Below, one piece after another: positions 1 through 6,561 of a DNA stretch of 13,103 nucleotides. Source of the stretch: Candidatus Peribacteraceae bacterium (GTDB lineage: Bacteria; Patescibacteriota; Gracilibacteria; Peribacterales; Peribacteraceae); the NCBI GenBank assembly GCA_028717505.1, contig JAQUNQ010000028.1:1-13103 (forward strand). The letters are read 5' to 3'. The translations under genes were made by a program, and so were the position numbers. Numbering within the stretch: the stretch's first letter is position 1; every line of letters starts with the position of its first letter. The notes under the pieces were generated by a model that saw nothing but the letters and a program-made list of their open reading frames with translations, had not been told where the DNA came from and ran no database searches.

Positions 1-72
1 TATAGCGAGGAGCATCTATGGCATGCAAAGAGAAATCCCTGCTTTTCTCCGGATTATTGCCCGCTCCCAGAC

Positions 73-555
73 CTACTTCTTGCGAAGGATCACGAGGAAC
101 TGCGTCCCCTGCTGCTTGAGCTCCTGCTCGATCTCCGCCACATCCTGCAGTTCCTTAATGAGCGTGAGGAGCTTATCACGCGCATAGTTCTTATTCGTCA
201 TCTCGCGCCCACGGAGGCGCACGACGAACTTCACGAGATGTCGCTCCGCAAGGAACTCGCGCGCACGCGTGAGCAGGCGCTCGAGGTCATGCCGGTCCGT
301 GCGGAAGCCGAAGCGAAGCATCTTCACCTCCGTCTGCTTGCTGTGCGCACGCTGGCGGCTCTCCTTCTTGTGCAACTGGTAGAGGTATTGACCGAAATCC
401 GCGATTTTCACGACGGGCGGCTGCGCCTTCGGGGAGACCTCAATGAGATCGAGTTCCTGCGCCGCGGCACGCCGCAACGCCTCCTGCAGGGAAAGAGTTT
501 CGTTCCCCGTCTCAGAGACAAGGAGAACTTTCTCCGCGCGGATCTGCTCATTCAT
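73..555 (-). CDS. infC: Translation initiation factor IF-3
   Basis: IF3 binds the 30S subunit, keeps it apart from 50S and checks start-codon/initiator pairing. The product is 160 residues from the ATG used here. The N-terminal domain shows the family block around residues 36-57 (DLIEVSPKAQPPVVKIADFG, matching the usual D-L/V-V-E-I-S-P-N-A-x-P-P-V pattern). A basic linker follows at about 61-74. The C-terminal domain carries RGREMTNKNYARDKL at 115-129. It is the last gene of a leftward group, 126 bases after the PilO-like gene. The ATG falls where the family normally has Ile or Val in 'R-I/V-N-E-x-I-R', and the reading frame stays open upstream to a TAG at 643-645, encoding a basic segment (KKERRPR) typical of the IF3 N-terminus. 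The true start is therefore probably a non-AUG codon upstream: ATC at 589-591 or 586-588, or CTG at 607-609. Identity is very secure; the start is not. Nothing recognisable lies in bases 1-72 downstream. Confidence 0.95.
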   Translation of the reverse strand: MNEQIRAEKVLLVSETGNETLSLQEALRRAAAQELDLIEVSPKAQPPVVKIADFGQYLYQLHKKESRQRAHSKQTEVKMLRFGFRTDRHDLERLLTRAREFLAERHLVKFVVRLRGREMTNKNYARDKLLTLIKELQDVAEIEQELKQQGTQFLVILRKK

Positions 556-681
556 GCGCGGCCGCCGTTCTTTCTTCGCCGGGAGGATGATGTGTCTGCG
601 CTTCTGCAGAGGAAAAAGAGAGGGAGGAAACCGAAAAGAAGCCTAGAGCAAGGCACTGGGGAGACGCAAGGGAATGCGGCA

Positions 682-1563
682 TCAGGCGGCAGACGGCTGG
701 CGGCTGTAGAGCTGGAGCGTCAGGTTGAGTGTGTACCAGTCCTCCGCCTTCCCGGGCTTGAGCTCTGCATCCCGCACGGTGATGAACTGCATCGGCCAGA
801 GTCTGGAGCGATCGAACGCATCGCCGAGCCCGCTCTGGAAGAGCTCGCGCGCATCCCGCAGGAGCGAAGTTTCCTCCGTGCTCTGGAGCGCGCGGAGGAA
901 CGCAGGACCGACGAGCGACCGCTTGAGCTGCTCCTGGAAGGGGCGGGGCTCCCGCGCGTACGCGAAGAGATCCGTCGCGAAAAACTGCTCGAGGGCGACC
1001 ACGCCCGCAGGATTTTCCTCTTCCGCCGTGCGCACGAGATAGTGCATCTCCTCCTTGGTGAGCGCGTCGCCCACGGTGACGAAGCCGGCAAGGCGGAGCC
1101 ACCGGAAGACGATATCCGCCCCTCTGCCGCGAACCGCAAGATCGAGAGTAACCGGCTGCGCGCGCAGATCGTCCACGACAGTGGCCTCTCCGATCTGTAT
1201 CTCCGAAAGGGAGCCGGCGAGGGAACGACCGACGAGATCAGCATGGAGCACATTGAACGCCGCGAGGAGCCGGTCGAGATCGGGTTCGGTGGGGAGGACG
1301 AAGACCCGCACATTCTCAGACTGCGAACCGGTGCGCAGGAGCGCATCGAGCTCCGAGAGTTCCGCCTGCTCCTTCAGGATCGCGAGGCGCTGCTCGAGCT
1401 CCGGAATGCGCGCCACGCGGGGGAGCACATCGGTCTGCACTTCCCGCAGTGTCTGCAGGTGCAGCGTGATGAGGGGCTCCGAGGCGCCGAGACACAGAGC
1501 CCCGAGGATAAAGAGAAGGAGTGGCGAGCGGGAGAGCCGGCGCACGATGCCAGAGAGAGTCAT
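682..1563 (-). CDS. PilO-like membrane-anchored coiled-coil protein
   Basis: The product has 293 residues. A short cytoplasmic N-terminus (two Arg pairs by residue 12) is followed by one hydrophobic segment at about 13-35. A leucine/glutamate-rich coiled coil at about 38-75 comes next, then a mixed alpha/beta C-terminal region of over 200 residues. This is the layout of PilO, the inner-membrane alignment-complex subunit of type IV pili and type II secretion, although the C-terminal part is longer than in a typical PilO of about 200 residues. Its start overlaps the end of the preceding gene by 4 bases (ATGA), so the two are almost certainly translationally coupled and probably form a heterodimer, as PilN and PilO do. 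No pilM, pilQ or pilin gene is visible. The PilO name rests on architecture and pairing, not on sequence motifs; another single-pass coiled-coil protein is possible. Confidence 0.5.
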   Translation of the reverse strand: MTLSGIVRRLSRSPLLLFILGALCLGASEPLITLHLQTLREVQTDVLPRVARIPELEQRLAILKEQAELSELDALLRTGSQSENVRVFVLPTEPDLDRLLAAFNVLHADLVGRSLAGSLSEIQIGEATVVDDLRAQPVTLDLAVRGRGADIVFRWLRLAGFVTVGDALTKEEMHYLVRTAEEENPAGVVALEQFFATDLFAYAREPRPFQEQLKRSLVGPAFLRALQSTEETSLLRDARELFQSGLGDAFDRSRLWPMQFITVRDAELKPGKAEDWYTLNLTLQLYSRQPSAA

Positions 1564-2174
1564 CGGAGTGTCAATGTGAGGGAAAAGGGGGAGTACGGAC
1601 CAATGACAGGATCGCTTTCGCGGGTGAAGGCGGGAGGATCCACGGAGACGACTCCCGGGAGATGACCGAGTGTCTCGACGAATTGCGCGAGAATCGTCAT
1701 GCTCTGAAACCCGACATTGCGCACATCCCCCGTGATGGAGAGACGGCGCCCGCCCTCGAGGTAACGGATGGAACCAATCGCGACGGCATCCTCCTGCTCC
1801 GGGACAGCCCCCTGCGCCGCCTCGAGGACGGAGGCGCGCACTTCCAGGAAGGACGGCTGTTCGGCTTTCAGGACCTTCAGCCGCCCGAATGCCGTGTCAT
1901 CGAGCGGCGAGAGATACTCCTCACGCTGCTCCTCCAGGAGGGCAACCTTCGCCGCAAGTTCCTGCTCGCGCGCACGAAGGTCTCCCGCACCCACGAGGGA
2001 CCCGTGGAGATCCACACGCGCGATGCGCGGGAAGAGGAGGAACCACGAAAGGAGGAGGAAGGAGAGCAGCACCACGCAGAAGAGCGCGAAGGGCAGGGCC
2101 ACCCGCCGGAGAATCTCCCCCGCCGACGGGAGGGGGCTCGTGGGAGCGAGGAGGAAGTGTGTAGTGAGTTTCAT
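1560..2174 (-). CDS. PilN-like single-pass membrane protein
   Basis: The product has 204 residues. One strong transmembrane helix spans about 25-48 (ALPFALFCVVLLSFLLLSWF within it). A coiled coil rich in Ala, Glu and Leu follows at about 64-86. The C-terminal region at 105-204 has alternating strands and helices, including a segment (SITGDVRNVGFQSMTILAQF) that resembles the fimbrial-assembly PilN domain. The family's usual N-terminal 'INLLP' motif is not obvious. The start is supported by an AAGGAA ribosome site five bases before the ATG; a TACAAT box at 2188-2193 lies very close to it, so the transcript leader may be extremely short. It is the first gene of the leftward pair and faces prfB across a 238-base divergent region. 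With the PilO-like partner it may form the periplasmic alignment subcomplex of a type IV pilus, but this is inferred from architecture. Confidence 0.5.
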   Translation of the reverse strand: MKLTTHFLLAPTSPLPSAGEILRRVALPFALFCVVLLSFLLLSWFLLFPRIARVDLHGSLVGAGDLRAREQELAAKVALLEEQREEYLSPLDDTAFGRLKVLKAEQPSFLEVRASVLEAAQGAVPEQEDAVAIGSIRYLEGGRRLSITGDVRNVGFQSMTILAQFVETLGHLPGVVSVDPPAFTRESDPVIGPYSPFSLTLTLR

Positions 2175-2258
2175 ATGTTTTCCTTATATTGTAGCCAAAA
2201 TGTGCCCTGTTGAATATGGGAGGAAGTTTGCAGAAATTCTATTCTATGTTTTTGTGAT

Positions 2259-2332
2259 CTTTAAGCTATAAGCTGTAAGCAATAAAAACACTCCAGGAAA
2301 ATGATACCTTGCTTAAGGCTTAAGCCTTAAAG
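2259..2332. repeat. Inverted arrays of 7-base repeats forming a hairpin
   Basis: The left arm consists of 7-base units TAAGCTA, TAAGCTG and TAAGCAA (2262-2282) plus a degenerate TAAAAAC. The right arm consists of GCTTAAG, GCTTAAG, CCTTAAA and GCTTATG (2311-2338), the same unit on the other strand. Positions 2259-2282 and 2309-2332 pair at 19 of 24 positions around a 26-base loop. The element sits in the divergent region between the PilN-like gene and prfB. I see no convincing promoter for prfB in this 238-base region. The role is unknown: a tandem heptamer repeat, a cruciform or a transcription-level structure are all possible. Confidence 0.7.
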
Positions 2333-2412
2333 CTTATGGCTTTCTTCACCATACTAACAACAGCTCCAACTTCTACGCTAGAATACTCACACACCTCTTT
2401 CCCCCTTCCTCC

Positions 2413-3496
2413 GTGGAAGATCTGCTCCAGCACCTCCGGGACCTGAAATCGGCGATCGCGACGGGGAAGGACTCTCTTTGAGGCAAAGAAAATCCCCGAG
2501 CGGATCGCCGTGCTCTCGGCGCAGACGACGGACCCGAACATCTGGAACGACCAGAAGCGGGCGCAGCAGCTCTTCACCGAGCTCAAGGCCCTGAAGAAGC
2601 AGTGGGAACCGATCGTCGCCATCGATCGGGAAGCGACTGCCCTGTTGGAGATGGCCGAGGCCTCCTCGGAGGAGGAGAGGACAACGCTCGTAAGCGATGT
2701 GGAAAAAATTCTGCAGGAGTGGGAGACCCTCGAGACGCAGCTCTATCTGAGCGGCGAGTTCGATGCCCTGAACTGCTACCTCACGCTGAGTGGCGGCGCG
2801 GGCGGGACGGAGGCGCAGGACTGGGCGGCAATGCTCATGCGCATGTACCTGCGCTTCTGCGAGCGGAAGGGGTGGAAGACGACGCTCATCGAGCGCACCG
2901 ACGGGCAGGAGGCGGGTATCAAATCCGCGACGATCCATGTCGAAGGGGAATTCGCCTACGGGGAACTCAAGTGCGAGAAGGGCACCCACCGCCTTGTGCG
3001 CCTCTCCCCCTTCAATGCCAAGAACCTGCGGCAGACGAGCTTCGCACTCGTCGAGGTACTGCCGGAGCTGCCGGAGTCCACGGCAGTGGACATCAACCCG
3101 TCGGATCTCAAGATCGACACGTACCGCAGCGGCGGCGCGGGCGGGCAGAACGTCAATAAGGTGGAGACTGCTGTGCGCATCACGCACCTTCCCTCGGGGA
3201 TCGTCGTCGCGTGCCAAAGCGAGCGGAGCCAGCTGCAGAATCGCGCGCAGGCGATGAACATGCTCCGGGCGAAGCTCCTGGAAAAGGAGAGGAAAGAGAA
3301 GGAAGAGACGAAGTCGGAACTCAAAGGCGCACGGAAGAGCGCCGACTTCGGCCAGCAGATCCGGAGCTACGTCCTCCACCCCTACCAGATGGTGAAGGAC
3401 CTGCGCACGGATACCGAGACGAGCGACACCACGGGCGTCCTCGACGGGGATCTCCAGCAATTCATCGACGCGGAGTTGAAACGAACCAGTCGATAA
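2413..3496 (+). CDS. prfB: Peptide chain release factor 2, expressed by programmed +1 frameshift
   Basis: RF2 recognises UGA and UAA stops in the ribosomal A site and triggers hydrolysis of peptidyl-tRNA. The frame opens at GTG 2413, runs 22 codons to an in-frame TGA at 2479-2481, and continues in the +1 frame from GAG 2480 to the TAA at 3494-3496, giving 360 residues (E. coli RF2 has 365). Joining the frames yields SLFEAKK, matching the conserved RF2 N-terminal region. The stop-reading SPF motif is at about 198-200 and the catalytic GGQ at about 243-245 within YRSGGAGGQNVNK. The GTG start is chosen because it gives the normal N-terminal length and no ATG lies in frame upstream. There is no Shine-Dalgarno sequence; instead 19 uninterrupted pyrimidines (2394-2412) abut the start. 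An ATG at 2510 in the second frame would give a product lacking the N-terminus and is not preferred. Confidence 0.95.
2463..2482 (+). promoter_or_regulatory. prfB programmed +1 frameshift site
   Basis: The slippery codon CTT (2476-2478) is followed directly by in-frame TGA (2479-2481) and a purine, as in the classical RF2 autoregulatory site CTT-TGA. A Shine-Dalgarno-like purine stretch (GGGGAAGGA, 2463-2471) lies four bases upstream of CTT. It is known from E. coli and most bacteria that low RF2 slows UGA termination and favours the shift to TTT, so RF2 controls its own synthesis. Here the spacing is slightly longer than in E. coli, and the base after TGA is G rather than C. Confidence 0.93.
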
Positions 3497-3510
3497 CCGC
3501 CCTCACCCCG

Positions 3511-3545
3511 TAAAAAAAGCGCCCCACGAGGGGCGCTTCCTTATT
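3511..3545 (-). terminator. Intrinsic terminator between prfB and the histone-like gene
   Basis: A perfect 9-bp stem AAGCGCCCC / GGGGCGCTT (3517-3525 and 3530-3538) closes an ACGA tetraloop. Read on the minus strand it is followed by seven consecutive T residues, an excellent terminator for the histone-like gene that ends at 3564. On the plus strand the tail CCTTATT is weaker, but it lies 20 bases after the prfB stop, so the hairpin can serve both convergent genes. Confidence 0.88.
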
Positions 3546-3563
3546 GCGATGTGAGACAAGGAC

Positions 3564-3734
3564 TCACAAGTCGCAGGAGCGGACCGTCTTGCGGCCGTTC
3601 TCCTTGGCGCGATGCGCAGCCTTCTTGAGCGCATCCTCGACGAACTTGCTGAGAGCATCGGAGAGCTCACCAGCCGTCATCATGTCGAGGGACTTGAGGA
3701 GGTCCTTCACCTTCGAGGCGACGACGTAACTCAT
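3564..3734 (-). CDS. Small bacterial histone-fold protein
   Basis: This small basic protein has 56 residues. Its C-terminal half, RAKENGRKTVRSCDL at 42-56, carries the histone-fold signature R-K-T-V/I-x-x-x-D-L/I found in archaeal histones and in the minimal bacterial histones such as that of Bdellovibrio. The N-terminal part (MSYVVASKVKDLLKSLDM) matches the first helix of the bacterial form, followed by an amphipathic central helix (about 20-43). The length equals one histone fold with no tails. Such proteins bind DNA as dimers; I infer a role in nucleoid compaction here. The start is set by the family length: the frame stays open upstream but encodes nothing histone-like. A promoter lies upstream and a strong terminator downstream, so it is a single-gene unit. 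There is no Shine-Dalgarno sequence; 18 pyrimidines abut the ATG. Histone assignment is from pattern recognition only. Confidence 0.75.
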   Translation of the reverse strand: MSYVVASKVKDLLKSLDMMTAGELSDALSKFVEDALKKAAHRAKENGRKTVRSCDL

Positions 3735-3767
3735 GGAGAGGGGGGAAAGAAATAGGAAAGCGGAGTG

Positions 3768-3797
3768 ATTGTACGAACCCGTAAAACGCGAAAGCAA
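3768..3797 (-). promoter_or_regulatory. Sigma70-type promoter of the histone-like gene
   Basis: On the minus strand there is a -35 box TTGCTT (3792-3797), an 18-base spacer and a -10 box TACAAT (3768-3773). Transcription would start near 3761 and give a leader of about 27 bases to the ATG at 3734. Most of that leader is the pyrimidine tract. Confidence 0.55.
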
Positions 3798-3818
3798 GTG
3801 ATATTTGCAGTCTTTTAG

Positions 3819-3916
3819 GCAAATTGACGAAAAAAATGCAATTGACCGCCCCCCGTTTCCCCCGCAAAACATGACCATGTCGGATGGAATAAACCTCATT
3901 AAATAGGCAATTTGAC
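3819..3916. repeat. Three spaced copies of a GCAAWTTGAC-like box
   Basis: In the AT-richer region upstream of the histone-like gene, GCAAATTGAC (3819-3828), GCAATTGAC (3838-3846) and GCAATTTGAC (3907-3916) occur in the same orientation. They could be operator sites for the histone-like gene or remnants of -35 elements (TTGAC); no matching -10 box is evident on the plus strand. The rest of 3735-3980 holds no gene I can support; AGAAGC/GCTTCT arms near 3933-3960 are a weak hairpin. Confidence 0.3.
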
Positions 3917-3981
3917 ACAAAATACCATCAAGAGAAGCTCTCCCCCACCTAAGGGCTTCTTCCCATGGCCTCCTTAATCGT

Positions 3982-4076
3982 GCCCCTCGGCTGCGCTCGG
4001 GGCATTCTACTCATGGTGAAAATGTGGTCGGAGCGCCGAAGGCGCGCAGACCATGAGCGACCCCGCGCATGCGGGG
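3982..4076. other. Cluster of GC-rich palindromes downstream of tRNA-Ser
   Basis: Several hairpins are packed into 95 bases: GCCCC/GGGGC (3982-3986 with 3999-4003); TGGTC/GACCA (4025-4029 with 4049-4053) enclosing GCGCC-GAA-GGCGC (4033-4045); and CCCCGC-GCAT-GCGGGG (4061-4076). In addition CTCATGGT (4010-4017) can pair with ACCATGAG (4050-4057), competing with the TGGTC/GACCA stem. On the minus strand this is the 3' flank of tRNA-Ser. There is no T-run, so it is not a classical terminator. It could be a processed trailer, a REP-like palindromic element or a small RNA. Confidence 0.5.
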
Positions 4077-4084
4077 GAGTCGAA

Positions 4085-4175
4085 TGGCGGAGGGAGAGGG
4101 ATTCGAACCCTCGAGACCCTTTGGGGGCCTACACGATTTCGAGTCGTGCGCCTTCAACCGCTCGGCCATCCCTCC
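4085..4175 (-). tRNA. tRNA-Ser (anticodon CGA)
   Basis: On the minus strand the 7-bp acceptor stem GGAGGGA / TCCCTCC closes the cloverleaf. The D arm contains GCCGAGCGGTTGAAGGC. The anticodon stem CACGA/TCGTG holds loop CTCGAAA with anticodon CGA, which reads UCG serine codons. A long class II variable arm follows, and the T arm is GAGGGTTCGAATCCCTC. The discriminator base is G and the CCA end is encoded in the DNA (4085-4087 on the complement). Total length is 91 bases including CCA. Confidence 0.97.
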
Positions 4176-4184
4176 GTGAGTCCG

Positions 4185-4213
4185 ATTGTAGCGAGAGAGC
4201 GCAGAGCACGGAA
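4185..4213 (-). promoter_or_regulatory. Probable promoter of tRNA-Ser
   Basis: A good -10 box TACAAT (4185-4190, minus strand) lies 10 bases before the mature tRNA 5' end. The best -35 candidate at a 17-base spacing is TTCCGT (4208-4213), which is weak. The position fits a tRNA transcript with a very short 5' leader. Confidence 0.4.
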
Positions 4214-4238
4214 CAACAATAAACAGGATGCGTTCGCT

Positions 4239-4266
4239 CCTACGCCCTACACCCTATCCCCTCCAC
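4239..4266. repeat. Tandem 7-base repeat tract (CCTACRC-like)
   Basis: Four back-to-back 7-base units CCTACGC, CCTACAC, CCTATCC and CCTCCAC fill the space just after the stop codon of the VirD4-like ATPase gene. The unit differs from the TAAGC-type heptamers near 2262 and 2311, but the period is the same. Confidence 0.55.
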
Positions 4267-4267
4267 C

Positions 4268-6511
4268 TTAAATAATCGGCTCCTCAAACTTTTCCTCCAC
4301 AGAATCAATCTCCCCCTCCTTCGGCGCTTCGGAAGCTGCCTCATCCCATTTCTTGAGCATCTCCTCCACTTTCTTCCGCGGTTGGCAGTATTTCTTGCGC
4401 GAGAGCGCGATGATCTCCTGCGTGTGATCCTCCTTCGGCTTCGGCACATCGACCGTGCGGCCGGAGAACGCCTCGCGAATCTCCCCCTTCACTGCCATCT
4501 TGATGTAGAACTCACGGACACCGAGGTTGATGATGTCGCGCTCTTTGAAGATGGGCTCGTACTCCTTCTCGAGGACACCCGCATCCTCTGCGCCCACGCG
4601 GAAGCTGATGAGGGAACCGATGTTGCCGAAAACCGTCTGCCGGATCTTCGAGGAGAGCTGGCCCATGTACTGGTGCGCGATCGTCAGGTTCAAGTGATAC
4701 TTCCGCGCTTCGGAGAGAATCTCGTAGAAGGTGTCGGTCGCGAAGTTCTGGAACTCATCCACGTAGAAGTAGAAGTCCGGACGTTCCTCCTCCTCCATGT
4801 CGGCCCTGCTCATCGCCGCCTGATACATCTTGGTGATGATCATGGAGCCGATGAGCGAGGAGTTCTCCTCACCGAGGAGGCCCTTCGAGACCTTCATGAG
4901 CATGATCTTCTTCTTGTCCATGATTTCGCGGATGTTAAACAGCGATGTCGGCTGCCCGATGATGTTGCGGATCATGTTCGTGGCAACGAACTGCCCGACC
5001 TTGTTCAGGAGCGGCGTGATGGCCTCCGCATCGAACTTCTCCGACCACGCGGCGAATTCACTCACCCAGAAGCTCTTCACCACGTTGTCCTGAATGCGTG
5101 CGACGATCTTCTGGCGGTAATTTTTGTCATTGAGCATTTTCAGGATCGACAGCACCGTCGTATTCGGGCTGTCGAGGAGGGCGAGCGTCGTGTAGCGGAG
5201 CACGTGCTCCAGGCGGTACGTCCAGTTGTCCCCGAAGAGCTTCTTGAAGATGTCGAGGAATCCGATGGTGAGCTGCATCTTGTAGGCCTCTTCGACTTTC
5301 TCGAGCGGGTTGAATGCAATGGGGAATTCCGTGTCGCCGGGATCGAAGAGCACGACATCGTCGATGCGGTTCTTCGGGACGTGCCGAAGCACGCAATCCA
5401 CGAGATCGCCGTGCGGATCCAAGACCGCCACCCCCCTGCCCCGGTCCAGATCCTCCTGGATGAGGAGCTCGAGGAGCTTCGACTTGCCCACGCCGGATTT
5501 CCCGACAACGTAGAGATGGCGTCGACGGTCATCGATGCGAATACCGAACCGAACGAAGTTATTGTGGTAGTTCGTGATGCCGAAAGTGCTCACATTGCCC
5601 TCGCCGGCACGTGGGAGATCCTGTGGCGGATCGGACTTGCGCGCGAGCACGTGGACGATGTGATGCACGTAATCGGAATTCGGCAGGTGAAAGAGGGTCG
5701 CCGCCTCCTTCGCACTCAGGCTGTACGTCGTCGCATGATCCCGCGTGCGGTACCGCCGCAGGAACGACTCGCTGCTCGTCGCACGGGAGGCCGTGAAGCC
5801 GTTGATGTCGGAATCGTTGAAGTGATAGAAGCTGTTCTTCACCGCCTCGAGCTTGCGGCTCGCCTCCTCGAAGGACTTGGAGATGTACGCACAACGGATC
5901 GAGACGCGAAAGGGCTTCGTCTGTTCCTTTTCCTTTGCCACCTGGTAGCGCAGGGTGGAGATTCCCTTGCGGCCCTCCTTGCGCAGGCGGTCACGCACGG
6001 AGAAGAACTGCTTCAACCGCGCGAACTTGGAGCGCCAGTTGTGCCGGAAGTGGTAGAGCGCGTCATCGGACTTTGGCTCCATGACGACCTGCACCCACAC
6101 CTGCTCCCCACTCTCGATCTTCGAGATCACCGAGAAGAGGCGCGACATGCTGTCCTCCTCGAATTTGTCGTACGTCTTCACGGGATAGACATCCTTTTCC
6201 CTCAGCGTGAGCTCACACCCCGCGAAATGGTGCTGCTCCGGATGGAACCACGCCGTGTAGTCCTTCGTCTCGCGGATCTCGGCATCGGGGAACGTCGCGT
6301 AGATGAGGCCTTCGATGGTCTCCTTGTACTTCTCCTCCATGACCGCGTAGAAGTACGTGTACTGCTCGTAGCCGAAGTACTCGAAGGAGAAGCGCACCCC
6401 CGTCACGGTGTTGCGGAGGCTCACGAGCAAATCCTGGAAGCGTGACTCCAGTTTTTTGTTATCCTTCGTCCCCTGCGGCACGATGATATGGAGGTACCGG
6501 AGATGAGCCAT
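4268..6511 (-). CDS. VirD4/TraG-like (DUF87-type) P-loop ATPase
   Basis: The product is a 747-residue hexameric-translocase-type ATPase. The N-terminal ~300 residues are an alpha/beta region without obvious transmembrane helices. The Walker A motif GKSGVGKS is at about 337-344, followed by VAVLDPHGDLVD (about 361-372), a block seen in the VirD4/TraG/HerA-FtsK superfamily. The Walker B motif FYVDEFQNF is at about 582-590, and a following sensor-like segment (TIAHQY) is near 610-615. The C-terminus is charged and probably disordered. Relatives are common in Patescibacteria, often annotated as type IV secretion or conjugative-transfer ATPases; a DNA- or protein-pumping role is inferred. It lacks the N-terminal membrane helices of classical VirD4. 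No relaxase or other type IV secretion gene is in the window. It lies 50 bases downstream of P1 and may be co-transcribed; no strong ribosome site is seen before its ATG. Confidence 0.85.
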   Translation of the reverse strand: MAHLRYLHIIVPQGTKDNKKLESRFQDLLVSLRNTVTGVRFSFEYFGYEQYTYFYAVMEEKYKETIEGLIYATFPDAEIRETKDYTAWFHPEQHHFAGCELTLREKDVYPVKTYDKFEEDSMSRLFSVISKIESGEQVWVQVVMEPKSDDALYHFRHNWRSKFARLKQFFSVRDRLRKEGRKGISTLRYQVAKEKEQTKPFRVSIRCAYISKSFEEASRKLEAVKNSFYHFNDSDINGFTASRATSSESFLRRYRTRDHATTYSLSAKEAATLFHLPNSDYVHHIVHVLARKSDPPQDLPRAGEGNVSTFGITNYHNNFVRFGIRIDDRRRHLYVVGKSGVGKSKLLELLIQEDLDRGRGVAVLDPHGDLVDCVLRHVPKNRIDDVVLFDPGDTEFPIAFNPLEKVEEAYKMQLTIGFLDIFKKLFGDNWTYRLEHVLRYTTLALLDSPNTTVLSILKMLNDKNYRQKIVARIQDNVVKSFWVSEFAAWSEKFDAEAITPLLNKVGQFVATNMIRNIIGQPTSLFNIREIMDKKKIMLMKVSKGLLGEENSSLIGSMIITKMYQAAMSRADMEEEERPDFYFYVDEFQNFATDTFYEILSEARKYHLNLTIAHQYMGQLSSKIRQTVFGNIGSLISFRVGAEDAGVLEKEYEPIFKERDIINLGVREFYIKMAVKGEIREAFSGRTVDVPKPKEDHTQEIIALSRKKYCQPRKKVEEMLKKWDEAASEAPKEGEIDSVEEKFEEPII

Positions 6512-6561
6512 TGAGGCTTATTCTTCAGGATTCCGGCCGTTTTGTAAACATCGTTTGGCTT

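Noticed and set aside
238..1665. Long plus-strand open frame of 475 codons
   Set aside because: It lies opposite infC and the PilO-like gene, is dominated by Arg, Glu and Leu, and shows no domain; it is a codon-bias shadow in GC-rich DNA.
2336..2464. Short plus-strand frame starting ATG 2336 upstream of prfB
   Set aside because: It is not in the RF2 leader frame, ends at an early stop inside prfB and resembles no known leader peptide.
3735..3920. Extended start for the histone-like gene
   Set aside because: The extra 62 residues are not histone-like, include the promoter and the pyrimidine leader, and would break the minimal-histone length.
3965..4271. Small plus-strand frames over tRNA-Ser and its flank
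   Set aside because: They read through the antisense of the tRNA (RDSNPRDPL-type peptides are a known artefact of tRNA-Ser genes).
4382..6445. Plus-strand open frame of 687 codons
   Set aside because: It is fully antisense to the VirD4-like ATPase, whose Walker motifs are unmistakable. The translation is His/Leu/Glu-rich with no recognisable domain.
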